64,000 bases of DNA from Paraburkholderia sp. Tr-20389 (GCF_017104565.1 NZ_JAAGPD010000014.1:124001-188000); one strand, 5' to 3'; positions 25,543 through 34,557 are shown, counted from the first letter of the stretch. Notes: generated by a model not told the origin, from the sequence alone. A program made the numbers and translations.

Positions 25543-26719
25543 GCGATGGCCCCATGAAAAGTGCGAGATAGTCGGTGGGATCGACCGGCGCGCCGTTGAC
25601 GAGCACTTCGAAGTGCAGATGCGGCCCCGTCGAACGGCCCGTCGAGCCGACATCGGCGATATGCTGGCGCGGCAACACCAGATCGCCTTCCTGCACGGCG
25701 ATCTTCGATGCATGCCCGTAGCGCGTGATCAGGCCATTGCCATGGTCGATCTCCACGGCGTTGCCGTAGCCGCCCTGCGGCCCCGCGTGTATCACGCGGC
25801 CGCCCGCCGCGGCGAGAATCGGCGTGCCCGTCATCGCGACGAGATCGACGCCCGGATGAAAGCTCAGATGATGCGTGAACGGATCGATGCGATTGCCGAA
25901 CGGCGAGCCGAAGCGCGCGCCGTCGACGGGCATGCGGCCCGGGAACGACTCCCAGTTCGCGACGTGCAGCGTGACCTCCTGTTCGAGCGCCGAGAGCGTC
26001 GCGGCGAGACAGGCGATCTGCTCGTGAACCGCGCCGGCATCGCGCGCAGGATGCGCGATGGACTCATCGCAGCGGCGCGGCGGCAGCGAAGGGCCGCCTT
26101 CGGCGTCTCCCGCCGCTGTTTCGCTGGCCTTGTCGTTTGGCTTGGCGCTTGGCTTGTCGTTTGGCTTGTCGGTTGCGTTGCCTTTGGCCTTGTCGCTTTC
26201 CTTGTCGGCTTTGTCGACTGGCTTGCCGGACGGTTCATGCTTCTCATCCGCAGCGGGCCGCGCCCCACGTCTGGCCGGCAGCCCGGCCGCCTGGGCTTTT
26301 TTCGGCGTGCCGTCGACCACATCGTCGCCTGCATCGTCACCCAGCACATCGCTCGTGGGCAGCACGGGCGGCGCGAACACGGGACGCGGCAAAGTCTTGA
26401 TGGTTTGCAGGCGCGTTTCGAAGTCGTGCAGCGTCGCCACTTGCGACGCGAGCCGGGTCAGCCGCGGATCCATTTGTTCGATGGCCGCATTCAGCCTGCC
26501 GAGTTCCGTAATCGTGTAGTCGAGTCTGACGCGGCTGTCGCCGCTCCCGCCCGCCTCGTCGAGCTTAGGATGATCGCGGCCGATCGCGATGCCCGCCGCC
26601 AGCGCCAGCGCCGCGCCGCCGCAGGCAGCACAGGCGGCGATCGTGAGCGCCGTACGCCGCGTGACGAAGCGCACCGAGCCGTTCGCCAGGTTCCTGCCGG
26701 TTCCCCAGATCGGCGACAT
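25535..26719 (-). CDS. M23-family peptidoglycan endopeptidase, bactofilin-associated
   Basis: A bitopic inner-membrane protein of 394 residues (or 409 from an ATG at 26764). One membrane helix (TALTIAACAACGGAALALAAGIAIG, about 24-48) is followed by a helical stalk. A low-complexity Lys/Asp/Pro linker (KPNDKPSAKPNDK type) comes next, then a C-terminal LytM domain. Zn ligands are intact: FHPGVDLVAMTGTPI and GPHLHFEVLVNG. M23 enzymes cut peptidoglycan cross-links. Bactofilins often pair with such peptidases to localise wall remodelling, and the overlap with the next gene supports joint action. Confidence 0.9.
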   Translation of the reverse strand: MSPIWGTGRNLANGSVRFVTRRTALTIAACAACGGAALALAAGIAIGRDHPKLDEAGGSGDSRVRLDYTITELGRLNAAIEQMDPRLTRLASQVATLHDFETRLQTIKTLPRPVFAPPVLPTSDVLGDDAGDDVVDGTPKKAQAAGLPARRGARPAADEKHEPSGKPVDKADKESDKAKGNATDKPNDKPSAKPNDKASETAAGDAEGGPSLPPRRCDESIAHPARDAGAVHEQIACLAATLSALEQEVTLHVANWESFPGRMPVDGARFGSPFGNRIDPFTHHLSFHPGVDLVAMTGTPILAAAGGRVIHAGPQGGYGNAVEIDHGNGLITRYGHASKIAVQEGDLVLPRQHIADVGSTGRSTGPHLHFEVLVNGAPVDPTDYLALFMGPSHG

Positions 26720-26942
26720 CAGCAGCCGCCCTTCGTCGCGATCCCGCGATGTTGCCGCAAGCATCCACGGCGTACGGCAAATGTCTGCGTGCGCTCAGCG
26801 GACAACACAAAGTAACAATGAACCAGCATACGCAGGATGACGAATCGATCTCGTAGATGTCGGAAAACGGTGGCGCGCATTATCACGCCACCCGCCAGAG
26901 CCGCATCTCAAATTGGACGATATCGGAATCGTCGCAAGCGCT

Positions 26943-27806
26943 TCACATCGCGAGCATTTGCTGCAAGCGCGCCCGCAACGTTTCGCTTGCTTGCGTCATG
27001 GGCGCGCGCAACACACCTGCCAGCATGCCCTGCGCCGCGAGCGCGGCCTTCACGGGCGCGGGATTCGACTCGGACGTCAACGCGCGGATCAGCGGCACGA
27101 GCGCATGGAACAGCGCGCGCCCTTCAGCAAGATGCCCCGCCTTCAGCGCGCGATCGAGCGCGACGAAGCGCTCCGTCCAGATGTGTGCCGACGCTGCGAT
27201 CGCGCCGCTGCCGCCCATGCAAAGCGTGTCGAAGATGCGCATGTCGTCGCCGGCGAGTACCTGCAGCCGTCCGTCGAGAATCAGCGCGTGCGTGGTGTCG
27301 AGCGAACCCGCGCAATCCTTGATCGCCTGAATGCGCGGATGCGCGGCGAGCTGCAACAGCGTGTCCAGTTCGATGCGCACGCCCGTGCGCGCCGGAATGT
27401 CGTACAGCACGACGGGCTGTTCGCTGGCGTCGGCGAGCATCGCGAAGTGATCGGCAATGCCCGCTTGCGACGGCCGCACGTAGTACGGCGCGGAAATCAG
27501 CAGGCCCGCAAGCGGCAGCGCGTTCAGGCGCAACACGCGCTCGCGCATGCTGCGGGCATTGTTGCCCGACACGCCGACGATCACGGGCAACGCGCCGCCG
27601 GCGGCATCGAGCGTGGTCGCGAGCACGGCCTCCTGTTCGTCGGCATCGAGCGACGACGGCTCGCCCGTCGTGCCGAGCGCAACGACACCCGCGATGCCCG
27701 CTTCGGCATACGACGCGATCAAGCGACGCAGTGCGGCATGGTCGACGGCGCCGTCAGCGGAAAACGGCGTGACAAGGGGAATCCAGATACCCGAAAAATT
27801 GGACAT
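26943..27806 (-). CDS. dapA: 4-hydroxy-tetrahydrodipicolinate synthase (DapA family)
   Basis: A 287-residue class I aldolase. DapA condenses pyruvate with aspartate semialdehyde in lysine and diaminopimelate synthesis. Key residues are visible: Thr46-Thr47 in GTTGEPSSL, Tyr109 in APYYV, Tyr135 in VVLYDIPARTGV with Arg140, and Schiff-base Lys163 in IKDCAGS. The Arg that binds the aspartate-semialdehyde carboxylate argues for true DapA over sialate or keto-acid lyases. Burkholderiaceae often carry several DapA-like genes, so a paralogous role is possible. The start at 27806 has GAGGT upstream. Confidence 0.88.
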   Translation of the reverse strand: MSNFSGIWIPLVTPFSADGAVDHAALRRLIASYAEAGIAGVVALGTTGEPSSLDADEQEAVLATTLDAAGGALPVIVGVSGNNARSMRERVLRLNALPLAGLLISAPYYVRPSQAGIADHFAMLADASEQPVVLYDIPARTGVRIELDTLLQLAAHPRIQAIKDCAGSLDTTHALILDGRLQVLAGDDMRIFDTLCMGGSGAIAASAHIWTERFVALDRALKAGHLAEGRALFHALVPLIRALTSESNPAPVKAALAAQGMLAGVLRAPMTQASETLRARLQQMLAM

Positions 27807-27895
27807 GACTAACCTCAAACGCGACCGTACGAGAACCGTTCAGCGGCGAGGAAGCAGTATCGGAGCGGGAGTTTCGAGAACCGGGCTAGATAAGA

Positions 27896-27923
27896 CTGTT
27901 CCGTCGCACATCTGACGGAACAG
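27896..27923. promoter_or_regulatory. 10-bp stem-loop in the dapA/pyrB divergent region
   Basis: CTGTTCCGTC and GACGGAACAG are separated by eight bases. The hairpin lies in the 379-base gap between divergent genes, about 90 bases from dapA and 263 bases from pyrB. It could be an operator or a leader hairpin. No T-run follows directly. Nothing else in 27807-28100 is interpretable to me. Confidence 0.35.
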
Positions 27924-28110
27924 CGGCTCCGGTCAGATGAGCAACTGTTTTTTGGCTTTGGAAACGGCGCGTGCCGGTGCGGCCAGCGAGCGCAGACCGG
28001 TTTCTACACGACGAAGGAGCATCGAGCCGTTTTCCATGTCCGGCAGTGTAACCGGAAACGGCCCTTTTTGAGATCCGACCCGCACGCGGCGCATCGACCG
28101 GAGAAATTCC

Positions 28111-28153
28111 TTGACTTCCTCGCTCGGCGAATTAATATACGCACCGCGTATAT
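28111..28153 (+). promoter_or_regulatory. Sigma70-like promoter with overlapping palindrome, upstream of pyrB-type gene
   Basis: TTGACT (28111-28116) and TAATAT (28133-28138) are spaced by 16 bases. A perfect 8-bp inverted repeat, ATATACGC (28135-28142) and GCGTATAT (28146-28153), overlaps the -10 box and the predicted start site. A protein bound there would block transcription. The downstream gene itself encodes a helix-turn-helix-like domain. Confidence 0.65.
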
Positions 28154-28185
28154 CAACCAATCCATCTGACCAAAAGAGGCAGCCC

Positions 28186-29478
28186 ATGAGCGTCCCGCAA
28201 CAAGCTTTTCTCCGTGACGCGATGCGGCGTCTGAACCTCACCCGCGACGGCTTCGCGACGCGCATCGGCGTGTCGAAGCGCGCGCTCGACACGTGGCTCT
28301 TGCCCGACGATTCGCAGGAATCGCGCGCGATGCCGGAAATCGTCGAGCGCTTCGTGTCGGAGATCGTCGTCAACGGCGCGCCCGCCGAAAAACATACGCA
28401 AAGCGTAGATTCCCAGTCGCTCGCCAGCCAGATGCTGTTCGAGGGCAAGCCGCAGCTGCTGTCCGTCGACCAGTTCTCGCGCGACGCCGTCGAAGCACTG
28501 TTCCGCGTCGCCGACATCATGCAGCCCATCGCGCGCCGCCGGAAAATCTCGCGCGTGCTGGAAGGCGCGGTGCTCGGCAATCTGTTCTTCGAAGCCAGCA
28601 CGCGGACCCGCGTGAGCTTCGGCGCGGCGTTCTGCCGTCTGGGCGGCTCGGTGTGCGACACGACGGGCTTCACGTTTTCGTCGATGGCGAAGGGCGAGTC
28701 GATCTACGACACGAGCCGCGTGATGTCCGGCTACGTCGACGCCCTCGTGATCCGCCACCCCGAACAGGGCTCGGTGGCCGAATTCGCGCGCGCGACCAAC
28801 ATTCCCGTGATCAACGGCGGCGACGGCCCCGGCGAGCACCCGAGCCAAGCGCTGCTCGACCTGTACACGATCCAGCGCGAATTCTCGCGTCTCGGCAAGA
28901 TCGTCGACGGTGCGCATATCGCGCTGGTCGGCGACCTGAAGTACGGGCGCACCGTGCATTCGCTGGTCAAGCTGCTGGCGCTGTATCGCGGCATCAAGTT
29001 CACGCTCATTTCGCCGCCGTCGCTCGAAATGCCCGCGTACATCGTCGATCAGATCTCGCGCAACGGTCACGTGGTCGAGCAGACCCACGATCTCGCCAAC
29101 GGCCTGCGCGGCGCGGACGTCGTCTACGCGACGCGGATCCAGAAGGAGCGCTTCGCCGACGAATCGTTCGAAGGCTACACGCCCGACTTCCAGATCAACC
29201 AGGCGCTCGTCGACACCGTGTGCGGCGCGGACACGCTGATCATGCACCCGCTGCCGCGCGACAGCCGCCCCGGCGCGAACGATCTGAGCACCGACCTGAA
29301 CCACGATTCGCGTCTCGCGATCTTCCGTCAGACCGACAACGGCATTCCCGTGCGGATGGCGATCTTCGCGGTGCTGCTCGGCGTCGAGAAGCTGGTTCAG
29401 CATTCGATGCGCGATGCCGCGTGGCGCCCGCCCGCGTATCTCGGACCGGACGACGCTGTCTTTCACGGCATCGATTGA
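28186..29478 (+). CDS. pyrB: Aspartate carbamoyltransferase with N-terminal HTH-like extension
   Basis: A 430-residue protein. From about residue 85 it is a carbamoyltransferase: FFEASTRTRVSFG (carbamoyl-phosphate site), the mobile-loop Lys in SSMAKGES, GEHPSQALLDLYTI and HPLPRDSRPGANDLSTDL. The first 75 residues are extra compared with about 310-residue PyrB. They read AFLRDAMRRLNLTRDGFATRIGVSKRALDTWLLPDDSQESRAMPEIVERFVSEIV, which resembles an XRE-type helix-turn-helix. The start has AGAGG about 8 bases upstream. It could be a self-regulating ATCase, or a structural extension replacing a regulatory subunit. Extended ATCases are known in related genera; the DNA-binding idea is mine. Confidence 0.88.
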   Translation: MSVPQQAFLRDAMRRLNLTRDGFATRIGVSKRALDTWLLPDDSQESRAMPEIVERFVSEIVVNGAPAEKHTQSVDSQSLASQMLFEGKPQLLSVDQFSRDAVEALFRVADIMQPIARRRKISRVLEGAVLGNLFFEASTRTRVSFGAAFCRLGGSVCDTTGFTFSSMAKGESIYDTSRVMSGYVDALVIRHPEQGSVAEFARATNIPVINGGDGPGEHPSQALLDLYTIQREFSRLGKIVDGAHIALVGDLKYGRTVHSLVKLLALYRGIKFTLISPPSLEMPAYIVDQISRNGHVVEQTHDLANGLRGADVVYATRIQKERFADESFEGYTPDFQINQALVDTVCGADTLIMHPLPRDSRPGANDLSTDLNHDSRLAIFRQTDNGIPVRMAIFAVLLGVEKLVQHSMRDAAWRPPAYLGPDDAVFHGID

Positions 29479-29514
29479 CGGTCTCAAGCCTGATTCGCAG
29501 CACGCTCTTGCAAA

Positions 29515-29545
29515 ACGCGCGTCGAAGTTCGACGCGCGTTTTTTA
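29515..29545 (+). terminator. Rho-independent terminator after pyrB-type gene
   Basis: A perfect 12-bp stem (ACGCGCGTCGAA pairing with TTCGACGCGCGT) with a minimal loop is followed by T6, 37 bases after the stop codon. Confidence 0.88.
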
Positions 29546-29812
29546 TTCTGCGCTCCATGCGAACGATCGCACATGGCGCTACAGACAGCGTGGCGCCATC
29601 TTCGCGCCATCTACCCGTCACGGCTGCGCCACGCCCGATATGCCACGATGAAGACTCGCAGCAGTTCGCCGCGCGTGCGCGTGCTCCTGTGATGTTCCGC
29701 ACGAGCGGCATCGAAATTGCTCAACGACAAGGCTTGCCATGCACCGTCCGCCTGCTTCGGCTGCGATGCGGCGCAAGCCTGCATCGATCTTTCACGGAGC
29801 AAGCAGAACATC
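29546..29812. other. Intergenic region before the aldehyde oxidoreductase operon
   Basis: No convincing gene. An upstream in-frame ATG at 29717 would extend the first operon gene by 32 residues that do not look like a signal sequence, so I treat it as non-coding. The operon promoter should lie here but is not clear. Confidence 0.4.
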
Positions 29813-30592
29813 ATGTCCCACCACATCGACTGTCAGGGCTCGTGTTCGCAACATGACGCGGACACGAACCGCCACGACGAGCATGACGCCACGCCTTCGA
29901 GCGCCGCACGGCGCCGCTTCCTGCAATCGGCGGCGGCTGCCGCAGCCGTGGGCGCCGCGCCCTACGCTCATGCGCAGACGCAAACGCCACAGCAACAACC
30001 GGTTGCACGCGCAACGGTGCCGCCGCGCCCCGTCAAGCTCAACATCAACGGACGCGATTACGCGCTGCACCTCGAACCGCGCGTGACGCTGCTCGACGCG
30101 CTGCGCGAATACGCCGGACTCATGGGCACGAAGAAAGGCTGCGACCGCGGACAATGCGGCGCGTGCACGGTGCTCGCGAACGGACGCCGCATCAATTCAT
30201 GTCTGACGCTCGCCGTGATGCACGAAGGCGACAGGATCACCACGATCGAAGGGCTCGCGAGCAACGGCACGCTGAACCCCGTGCAACGCGCATTCATCGA
30301 ACAGGACGCGTTCCAGTGCGGCTACTGTACGCCGGGGCAAATCTGTTCGGCGACGGCTTTGCTCTCGGAATTCGACGCCGGCGCAGCCAGCACGGTCACA
30401 GCGGATGTGCGGCGCCGTCCGCCGCAACTCTCTGACGAAGAAATCCGCGAGCGCATGAGCGGCAACATCTGCCGCTGCGGCGCGTATGTGAACATCGTCG
30501 CGGCCGTGCAGTCCGCTCATCGCGGCACGGTCGGCAGCGGCACGGGCGATACCTATACGACGTTCGTCATCAAGACGAGCGACGTCGCGTAA
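29813..30592 (+). CDS. paoA: Periplasmic aldehyde oxidoreductase, 2Fe-2S subunit (PaoA-like)
   Basis: A 259-residue iron-sulfur subunit of a xanthine-oxidase-family enzyme. The N-terminus has a twin-arginine signal (ARRRFLQSAAAAAAVGAAPYAHAQ, about 32-55), so the folded complex is exported by Tat. The first 2Fe-2S site has Cys110, Cys115, Cys118 and Cys130 (GCDRGQCGAC and NSC). The second, in the helical domain, has Cys169, Cys172, Cys220 and Cys222 (CGYC and CRC). It is the first gene of three. The complex oxidises aldehydes to acids in the periplasm, as PaoABC does in E. coli. A short Cys/His-rich stretch before the Tat motif is unusual. GGAG is about 13 bases from the ATG. Confidence 0.93.
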   Translation: MSHHIDCQGSCSQHDADTNRHDEHDATPSSAARRRFLQSAAAAAAVGAAPYAHAQTQTPQQQPVARATVPPRPVKLNINGRDYALHLEPRVTLLDALREYAGLMGTKKGCDRGQCGACTVLANGRRINSCLTLAVMHEGDRITTIEGLASNGTLNPVQRAFIEQDAFQCGYCTPGQICSATALLSEFDAGAASTVTADVRRRPPQLSDEEIRERMSGNICRCGAYVNIVAAVQSAHRGTVGSGTGDTYTTFVIKTSDVA

Positions 30593-30605
30593 CGGGGAGA
30601 CCATC

Positions 30606-31616
30606 ATGGAAGCGATCTCCTACGAACGCGCCGCCGACATCGCGGGCGCTGTGCGCGCCGCGCAGCAGCCGGGCACGATGTTCATCGGCGGCGGCACCAA
30701 TCTGCTCGATCTGATGAAGGGCGGCGTGACGCGGCCCGTGAAGCTCGTCGATATCACGCGCATACAAGGACTCGATGCCGTATCGACGCTGCCCGATGGC
30801 GGGCTGCGGATCGGCGCGCTGGTGCGCAACAGCGACGCCGCGAATCATTCGCTGGTGCGCGAGCGCTATCCGCTGCTGACACAGGCGCTGGTCGCGGGGG
30901 CCTCAGCGCAGTTGCGCAATATGGCGACCGTCGGCGGCAATCTGATGCAGCGCACGCGCTGCCCTTACTTCTACGACACCGCGTTCACCGCCTGCAACAA
31001 GCGTGAACCGGGCAGCGGCTGTGCCGCGATCAACGGCCACAACCGCATGCACGCGATCCTCGGCGCAAGCACGCAATGCATTGCCGTGAATCCGTCGGAT
31101 ATGAGCGTCGCGCTCGCGGCACTCGATGCGAACGTACGCGTGACCGGCCCGCAAGGCGAGCGCGTGATTCCGTTCGGCGAGTTTCATCGCCTGGCCGGCG
31201 AGCGTGCCGATCTCGACACGACGCTGCGTCCCGGCGAACTGATCACGGCCGTCGATCTGCCGCCGCCCATCTACAGCGAGCACGCGCATTACCTGAAGGT
31301 GCGCGACCGCGCGAGCTATGCGTTCGCGCTGGTGTCGGTCGCGGCCGCGCTGCAGATGGACGGCAACACCGTGCGCAGCGCGCGCATCGCGCTGGGCGGC
31401 GTCGCGCACAAGCCGTGGCGCGCGACGGCGGCCGAACAGATGATCGCGGGCAAGCCGCTCGACAGCGCGACGCTGCGCAACGCAGCGAATGCCGCGTTGA
31501 GCGATGCAAGACCGCTGCGCGACAACGCGTTCAAGGTGCGCCTCGCGCAGAACGCGATCGTGCGCGCGGTGAACCAGGCAGCGCTCGGCACGAGCGGCGC
31601 GGGAGGTTTCGCATGA
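30606..31616 (+). CDS. paoB: Periplasmic aldehyde oxidoreductase, FAD subunit (PaoB-like)
   Basis: A 336-residue FAD-binding subunit of the xanthine dehydrogenase family. The FAD motif FIGGGTNLLDLMKGGVTRPVKLVDITR is at about 26-52, and ATVGGNLMQRTRCPYFYD follows at about 107-124. Cysteines in RTRCPYFYDTAFTACNKREPGSGC match the extra 4Fe-4S cluster known in E. coli PaoB. No signal peptide is present; it is expected to be exported together with the Tat-bearing subunit. It starts 13 bases after paoA and its stop overlaps the start of paoC by 4 bases. Confidence 0.93.
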   Translation: MEAISYERAADIAGAVRAAQQPGTMFIGGGTNLLDLMKGGVTRPVKLVDITRIQGLDAVSTLPDGGLRIGALVRNSDAANHSLVRERYPLLTQALVAGASAQLRNMATVGGNLMQRTRCPYFYDTAFTACNKREPGSGCAAINGHNRMHAILGASTQCIAVNPSDMSVALAALDANVRVTGPQGERVIPFGEFHRLAGERADLDTTLRPGELITAVDLPPPIYSEHAHYLKVRDRASYAFALVSVAAALQMDGNTVRSARIALGGVAHKPWRATAAEQMIAGKPLDSATLRNAANAALSDARPLRDNAFKVRLAQNAIVRAVNQAALGTSGAGGFA

Positions 31617-33826
31617 GCACGATCGTTGGACATCCGCTGGACCGCACCGACGGTCTGCTGAAGGTCACGGGCGAGGCGCGCTACGCGGCCGAGTTTCCCG
31701 AAGCGCGCCTCGCGCATGGCGTGCTGGTGACGAGCGCGATCGCGCGCGGTTCGATTGCTTCGATCGACATGAGCCGCGCGTCGGCATTGCCCGGCGTACT
31801 GCTCGTGATGACGTATCAGAACGCGCCGCGTCTGCCGAACGGCGGACGCCCTACGCTCGCGCCGCCTGCCGGGCGGCATCTGTCGCTGCTGCAGGACAAC
31901 CAGATTCACTACAGCAACGAGCCGATCGCGATCGTCGTCGCGGATACGCTCGAACACGCGACCGATGCCGCGCGTCAGTTGCGCGTGACCTACGCTGCCC
32001 AGCCGCCGGCGCTCGATTTCACCCAGGCCAAAGCAGGCGCGCACGCACCTGACAAGCCGCAAGGCCGGCAGACCGACACTTCTCGTGGCGACTATGACGC
32101 GGGGCTCGCGGCGGGCGTGGTGCGCGTCGATGCCGTCTATACGACGCCGATGGAGCATCACAATCCGATGGAGCCGCACGCGACGATGGCCGTGTGGGAC
32201 GGTCCGCAACTGACGCTCTACGATTCGACGCAGGGCGTGACGGGCACGCGCACGGCTGTTGCGAAGACGCTCGGCATGTCGCCCGACGACGTGCGCGTGA
32301 TCTCGCCGTTCGTCGGCGGCGGCTTCGGCTGCAAGGGCTCGGCGTGGTCGCACGTCGTGCTGTGCGCGATGGCTGCGAAGCAGACGGGACGTCCCGTGCG
32401 GCTCGCGCTGGAGCGTCCACAGATGTTCGGGCCCGTCGGCGGACGGCCGTACACCGAGCAGCGCATGGTGATCGCCGCGAAGCGCGACGGCACGCTCACC
32501 GCGATGCGGCACGACAGTTTCTCGAACACGTCGATGATCGAGGACTGGACGGAGACCTGCTGCATGGTCACGCGGATGATGTACGCGGTGCCGAATCAGG
32601 TGACGACGCATCGCCTCGTGCAGTTGAACGTCGGCACGCCGACCTTCATGCGCGCGCCGGGCGAGACGACGGGTTCATGGGCGCTCGAAACGGCGATGGA
32701 CGAGCTGTCGTATCAGCTGAAGATGGACCCGCTTGCGCTGCGTCTGAAGAACTATGCCGAAAGCGATCCGCAGGAGAACAAGCCGTGGTCGAGCAAGGCG
32801 TTGCGCCAGTGTTATCGCGTCGGCGCGGAGCGTTTCGGCTGGTCGCGCCGCAAGCCGCAGCCGCGTTCGATGCGCGACGGCAATACGCTGATCGGCCTTG
32901 GCATGGGCACGGCCACGTATCCTGCCAATCGCAGCGAAGCGGCGGCGCTTGCACGCATCCTGCCGGACGGTACGGCGATGGTCGTGTCGGGCACGCAGGA
33001 TCTCGGCACGGGAACCTACACGGTGATGACGCAGGTCGCGTCGGACGCGCTCGGCATCGCGCCGGAGAACATCCGCTTCGGGCTCGGCGATTCGTCGCTG
33101 CCGAAGGCGCCCGTGTCGGGTGGCTCGCAGTCGGTCGCGAGCGTGTCGCCTGCCGTGCGCGACGCGTGCGAGCAGGTGCGCGGCAAGCTCGTCGCGATGG
33201 CGCTGGCGGATCATGGCTCGCCGGTGTTCGGCTTATCTCCTGACGACGTGAGTGTGCAGAACGGCTGGGTGACGAGCAGGTCCGACTCTGCGAAGCGCGA
33301 TCCTGTTGCGGCCATTCTCGCGCGCGCGGGCGGGCAGCCTGTCGAGGCTGCGGCCAGCACGAAACCGGGCGATGAAAAGCAGCGCTACTCGTTTCATTCG
33401 TGGGGTGCCGTGTTCGCGGAGGTGCACGTCGATGCGGATCTCGGCACGCTTCGCGTCGCCAGGATTACCGCCGTTTATAACGTCGGCACGATGCTCAATG
33501 TGAAGACTGCCCGCAGTCAGCTGATGGGCGGTCTGGTGTGGGGAATCGGCGCGGCCCTCGAGGAGGAGACCCTGCTCGATCCGCAGTATGGGCGGTTTAT
33601 CAATGCGAATCTGGCCGAGTATCACGTGCCGGTTAATGCCGATGTCGGCGCTCTCGATGTTGTGGTGCTCGATGAGCCGGATCCTTTCATCAATTCGCTT
33701 GGCTCCCGAGGCATTGGGGAGATTGGCATCACTGGCGTTGTTGCCGCTATTGGCAATGCCGTTTATCACGCTACCGGCGTGAGGGTTCGGGATTTGCCTG
33801 TTACTCTCGATAAGGTTCTAGTTTGA
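31613..33826 (+). CDS. paoC: Periplasmic aldehyde oxidoreductase, molybdopterin subunit (PaoC-like)
   Basis: The 737-residue catalytic subunit of the family binds molybdopterin cytosine dinucleotide. Motifs are RYAAEFPEARLAHGVLV, the cofactor-binding FVGGGFGCKGSAWSH, FMRAPGETTGSWALETAMDEL, GTQDLGTGTYTVMTQVA, and the catalytic base Glu703 in GSRGIGEIGITG. Length fits PaoC (732). ATG 31613 overlaps the paoB stop (ATGA), so translation is coupled. The last 350 bases drift to T-ending codons before repeat copy 3. A MocA-type cytidylyltransferase, which makes its cofactor, lies beyond the repeat. Confidence 0.94.
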   Translation: MSTIVGHPLDRTDGLLKVTGEARYAAEFPEARLAHGVLVTSAIARGSIASIDMSRASALPGVLLVMTYQNAPRLPNGGRPTLAPPAGRHLSLLQDNQIHYSNEPIAIVVADTLEHATDAARQLRVTYAAQPPALDFTQAKAGAHAPDKPQGRQTDTSRGDYDAGLAAGVVRVDAVYTTPMEHHNPMEPHATMAVWDGPQLTLYDSTQGVTGTRTAVAKTLGMSPDDVRVISPFVGGGFGCKGSAWSHVVLCAMAAKQTGRPVRLALERPQMFGPVGGRPYTEQRMVIAAKRDGTLTAMRHDSFSNTSMIEDWTETCCMVTRMMYAVPNQVTTHRLVQLNVGTPTFMRAPGETTGSWALETAMDELSYQLKMDPLALRLKNYAESDPQENKPWSSKALRQCYRVGAERFGWSRRKPQPRSMRDGNTLIGLGMGTATYPANRSEAAALARILPDGTAMVVSGTQDLGTGTYTVMTQVASDALGIAPENIRFGLGDSSLPKAPVSGGSQSVASVSPAVRDACEQVRGKLVAMALADHGSPVFGLSPDDVSVQNGWVTSRSDSAKRDPVAAILARAGGQPVEAAASTKPGDEKQRYSFHSWGAVFAEVHVDADLGTLRVARITAVYNVGTMLNVKTARSQLMGGLVWGIGAALEEETLLDPQYGRFINANLAEYHVPVNADVGALDVVVLDEPDPFINSLGSRGIGEIGITGVVAAIGNAVYHATGVRVRDLPVTLDKVLV

Positions 33827-33837
33827 GTTTGGCCTGC

Positions 33838-33975
33838 GTGGCGCGGGCTTCGCCGGTTTGGTTTTTGGTTTTTGGTTTTTGGTTTTTGGTTTTTGCCTGC
33901 GGCGCGGCGTCGCCGGTTTTTGGTTTTTGGTTTTTCGCTTTCGCTGGCATCCGCGTTTTGGTGTTGGTAGTTCAT
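33838..33975. repeat. Left flank of repeat copy 3 with GGTTTTT tandem heptamers
   Basis: Five tandem GGTTTTT units (33860-33894) and three more (33915-33935) flank a GGCGCGGCGTCGCC hairpin-forming module. The inverse of this arrangement, with three AAAAACC units at 12308-12328 and the same hairpin module, lies right of copy 1. The tracts could act as slippery sequence or transcript-end signals. Confidence 0.75.
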
Positions 33976-34557
33976 GCGTTGCCCCTGTGCGGGGCGGCAC
34001 TTACTTTCTTTGCCGCCGCAAAGAAAGTAAGCAAAGAAAGCGGGCTAACCCCGCCAGTGCTAGTTTTTGCCTGCGGGACCCCAACAGTTCTTACGCTCCA
34101 CACGGCAACGCGCTTGTTGGCGCCCATTGCCAGCGTGCTAACTCACGCATCCCCCGCATCACACTCCCGCGTCACGAATTGCGTTACCAGAAGTCGACGG
34201 CCGCCCAGGTGGCAAACTATGTGTAGGCCGTCTCGACGTAGATGCACCACTCCGGACTGAAAGCGGATCGGTGTCGTAGTATCGCCAACGCATACGGCGC
34301 GACAAGCTACACACAGTTTGCCACCTGGGCGGCGCAGACGGGTCGCTGCCGCTGGCTGCCTGCGGGTGATTGAAGTGGGTGATGCGCCGGTTCAAGGCGT
34401 TGGCAACGGGCGGAAAACAACGTGTTGCCGCTAGAAGGACGGGGACGTCGGGGCTCCTGGGCAATCACACGGGCTGGCGGTGTGAGCGGCTTTCTTTTGC
34501 CTACTTTTCTTTGCCGCTGCAAAGAAAAGTAGGTGCCGCCCCGCACAGGGGCAACGC
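33976..34557. repeat. Nested inverted-repeat element, copy 3 (582 bp)
   Basis: Same orientation as copy 2. The left end has the 14-bp stem with 4-nt loop (34000-34031). The right end has the 34-base palindrome with one central mismatch (34500-34533). Both ends carry GCGTTGCCCC. It lies between paoC and the mocA-type gene, which point the same way, unlike the convergent settings of copies 1 and 2. Confidence 0.9.
34200..34333. repeat. Core of repeat copy 3, 134 bp
   Basis: Inverted ends at 34200-34226 and 34307-34333, with one mismatch in the left end (CTATGTG for CTGTGTG). The interior is nearly identical to that of copy 2. Confidence 0.85.

Noticed and set aside
33860-33935. Tandem GGTTTTT units as a CRISPR-like or minisatellite array
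   Set aside because: Units are 7 bases without spacers and the array is under 80 bases. It is simple-sequence DNA in the flank of the larger repeat.
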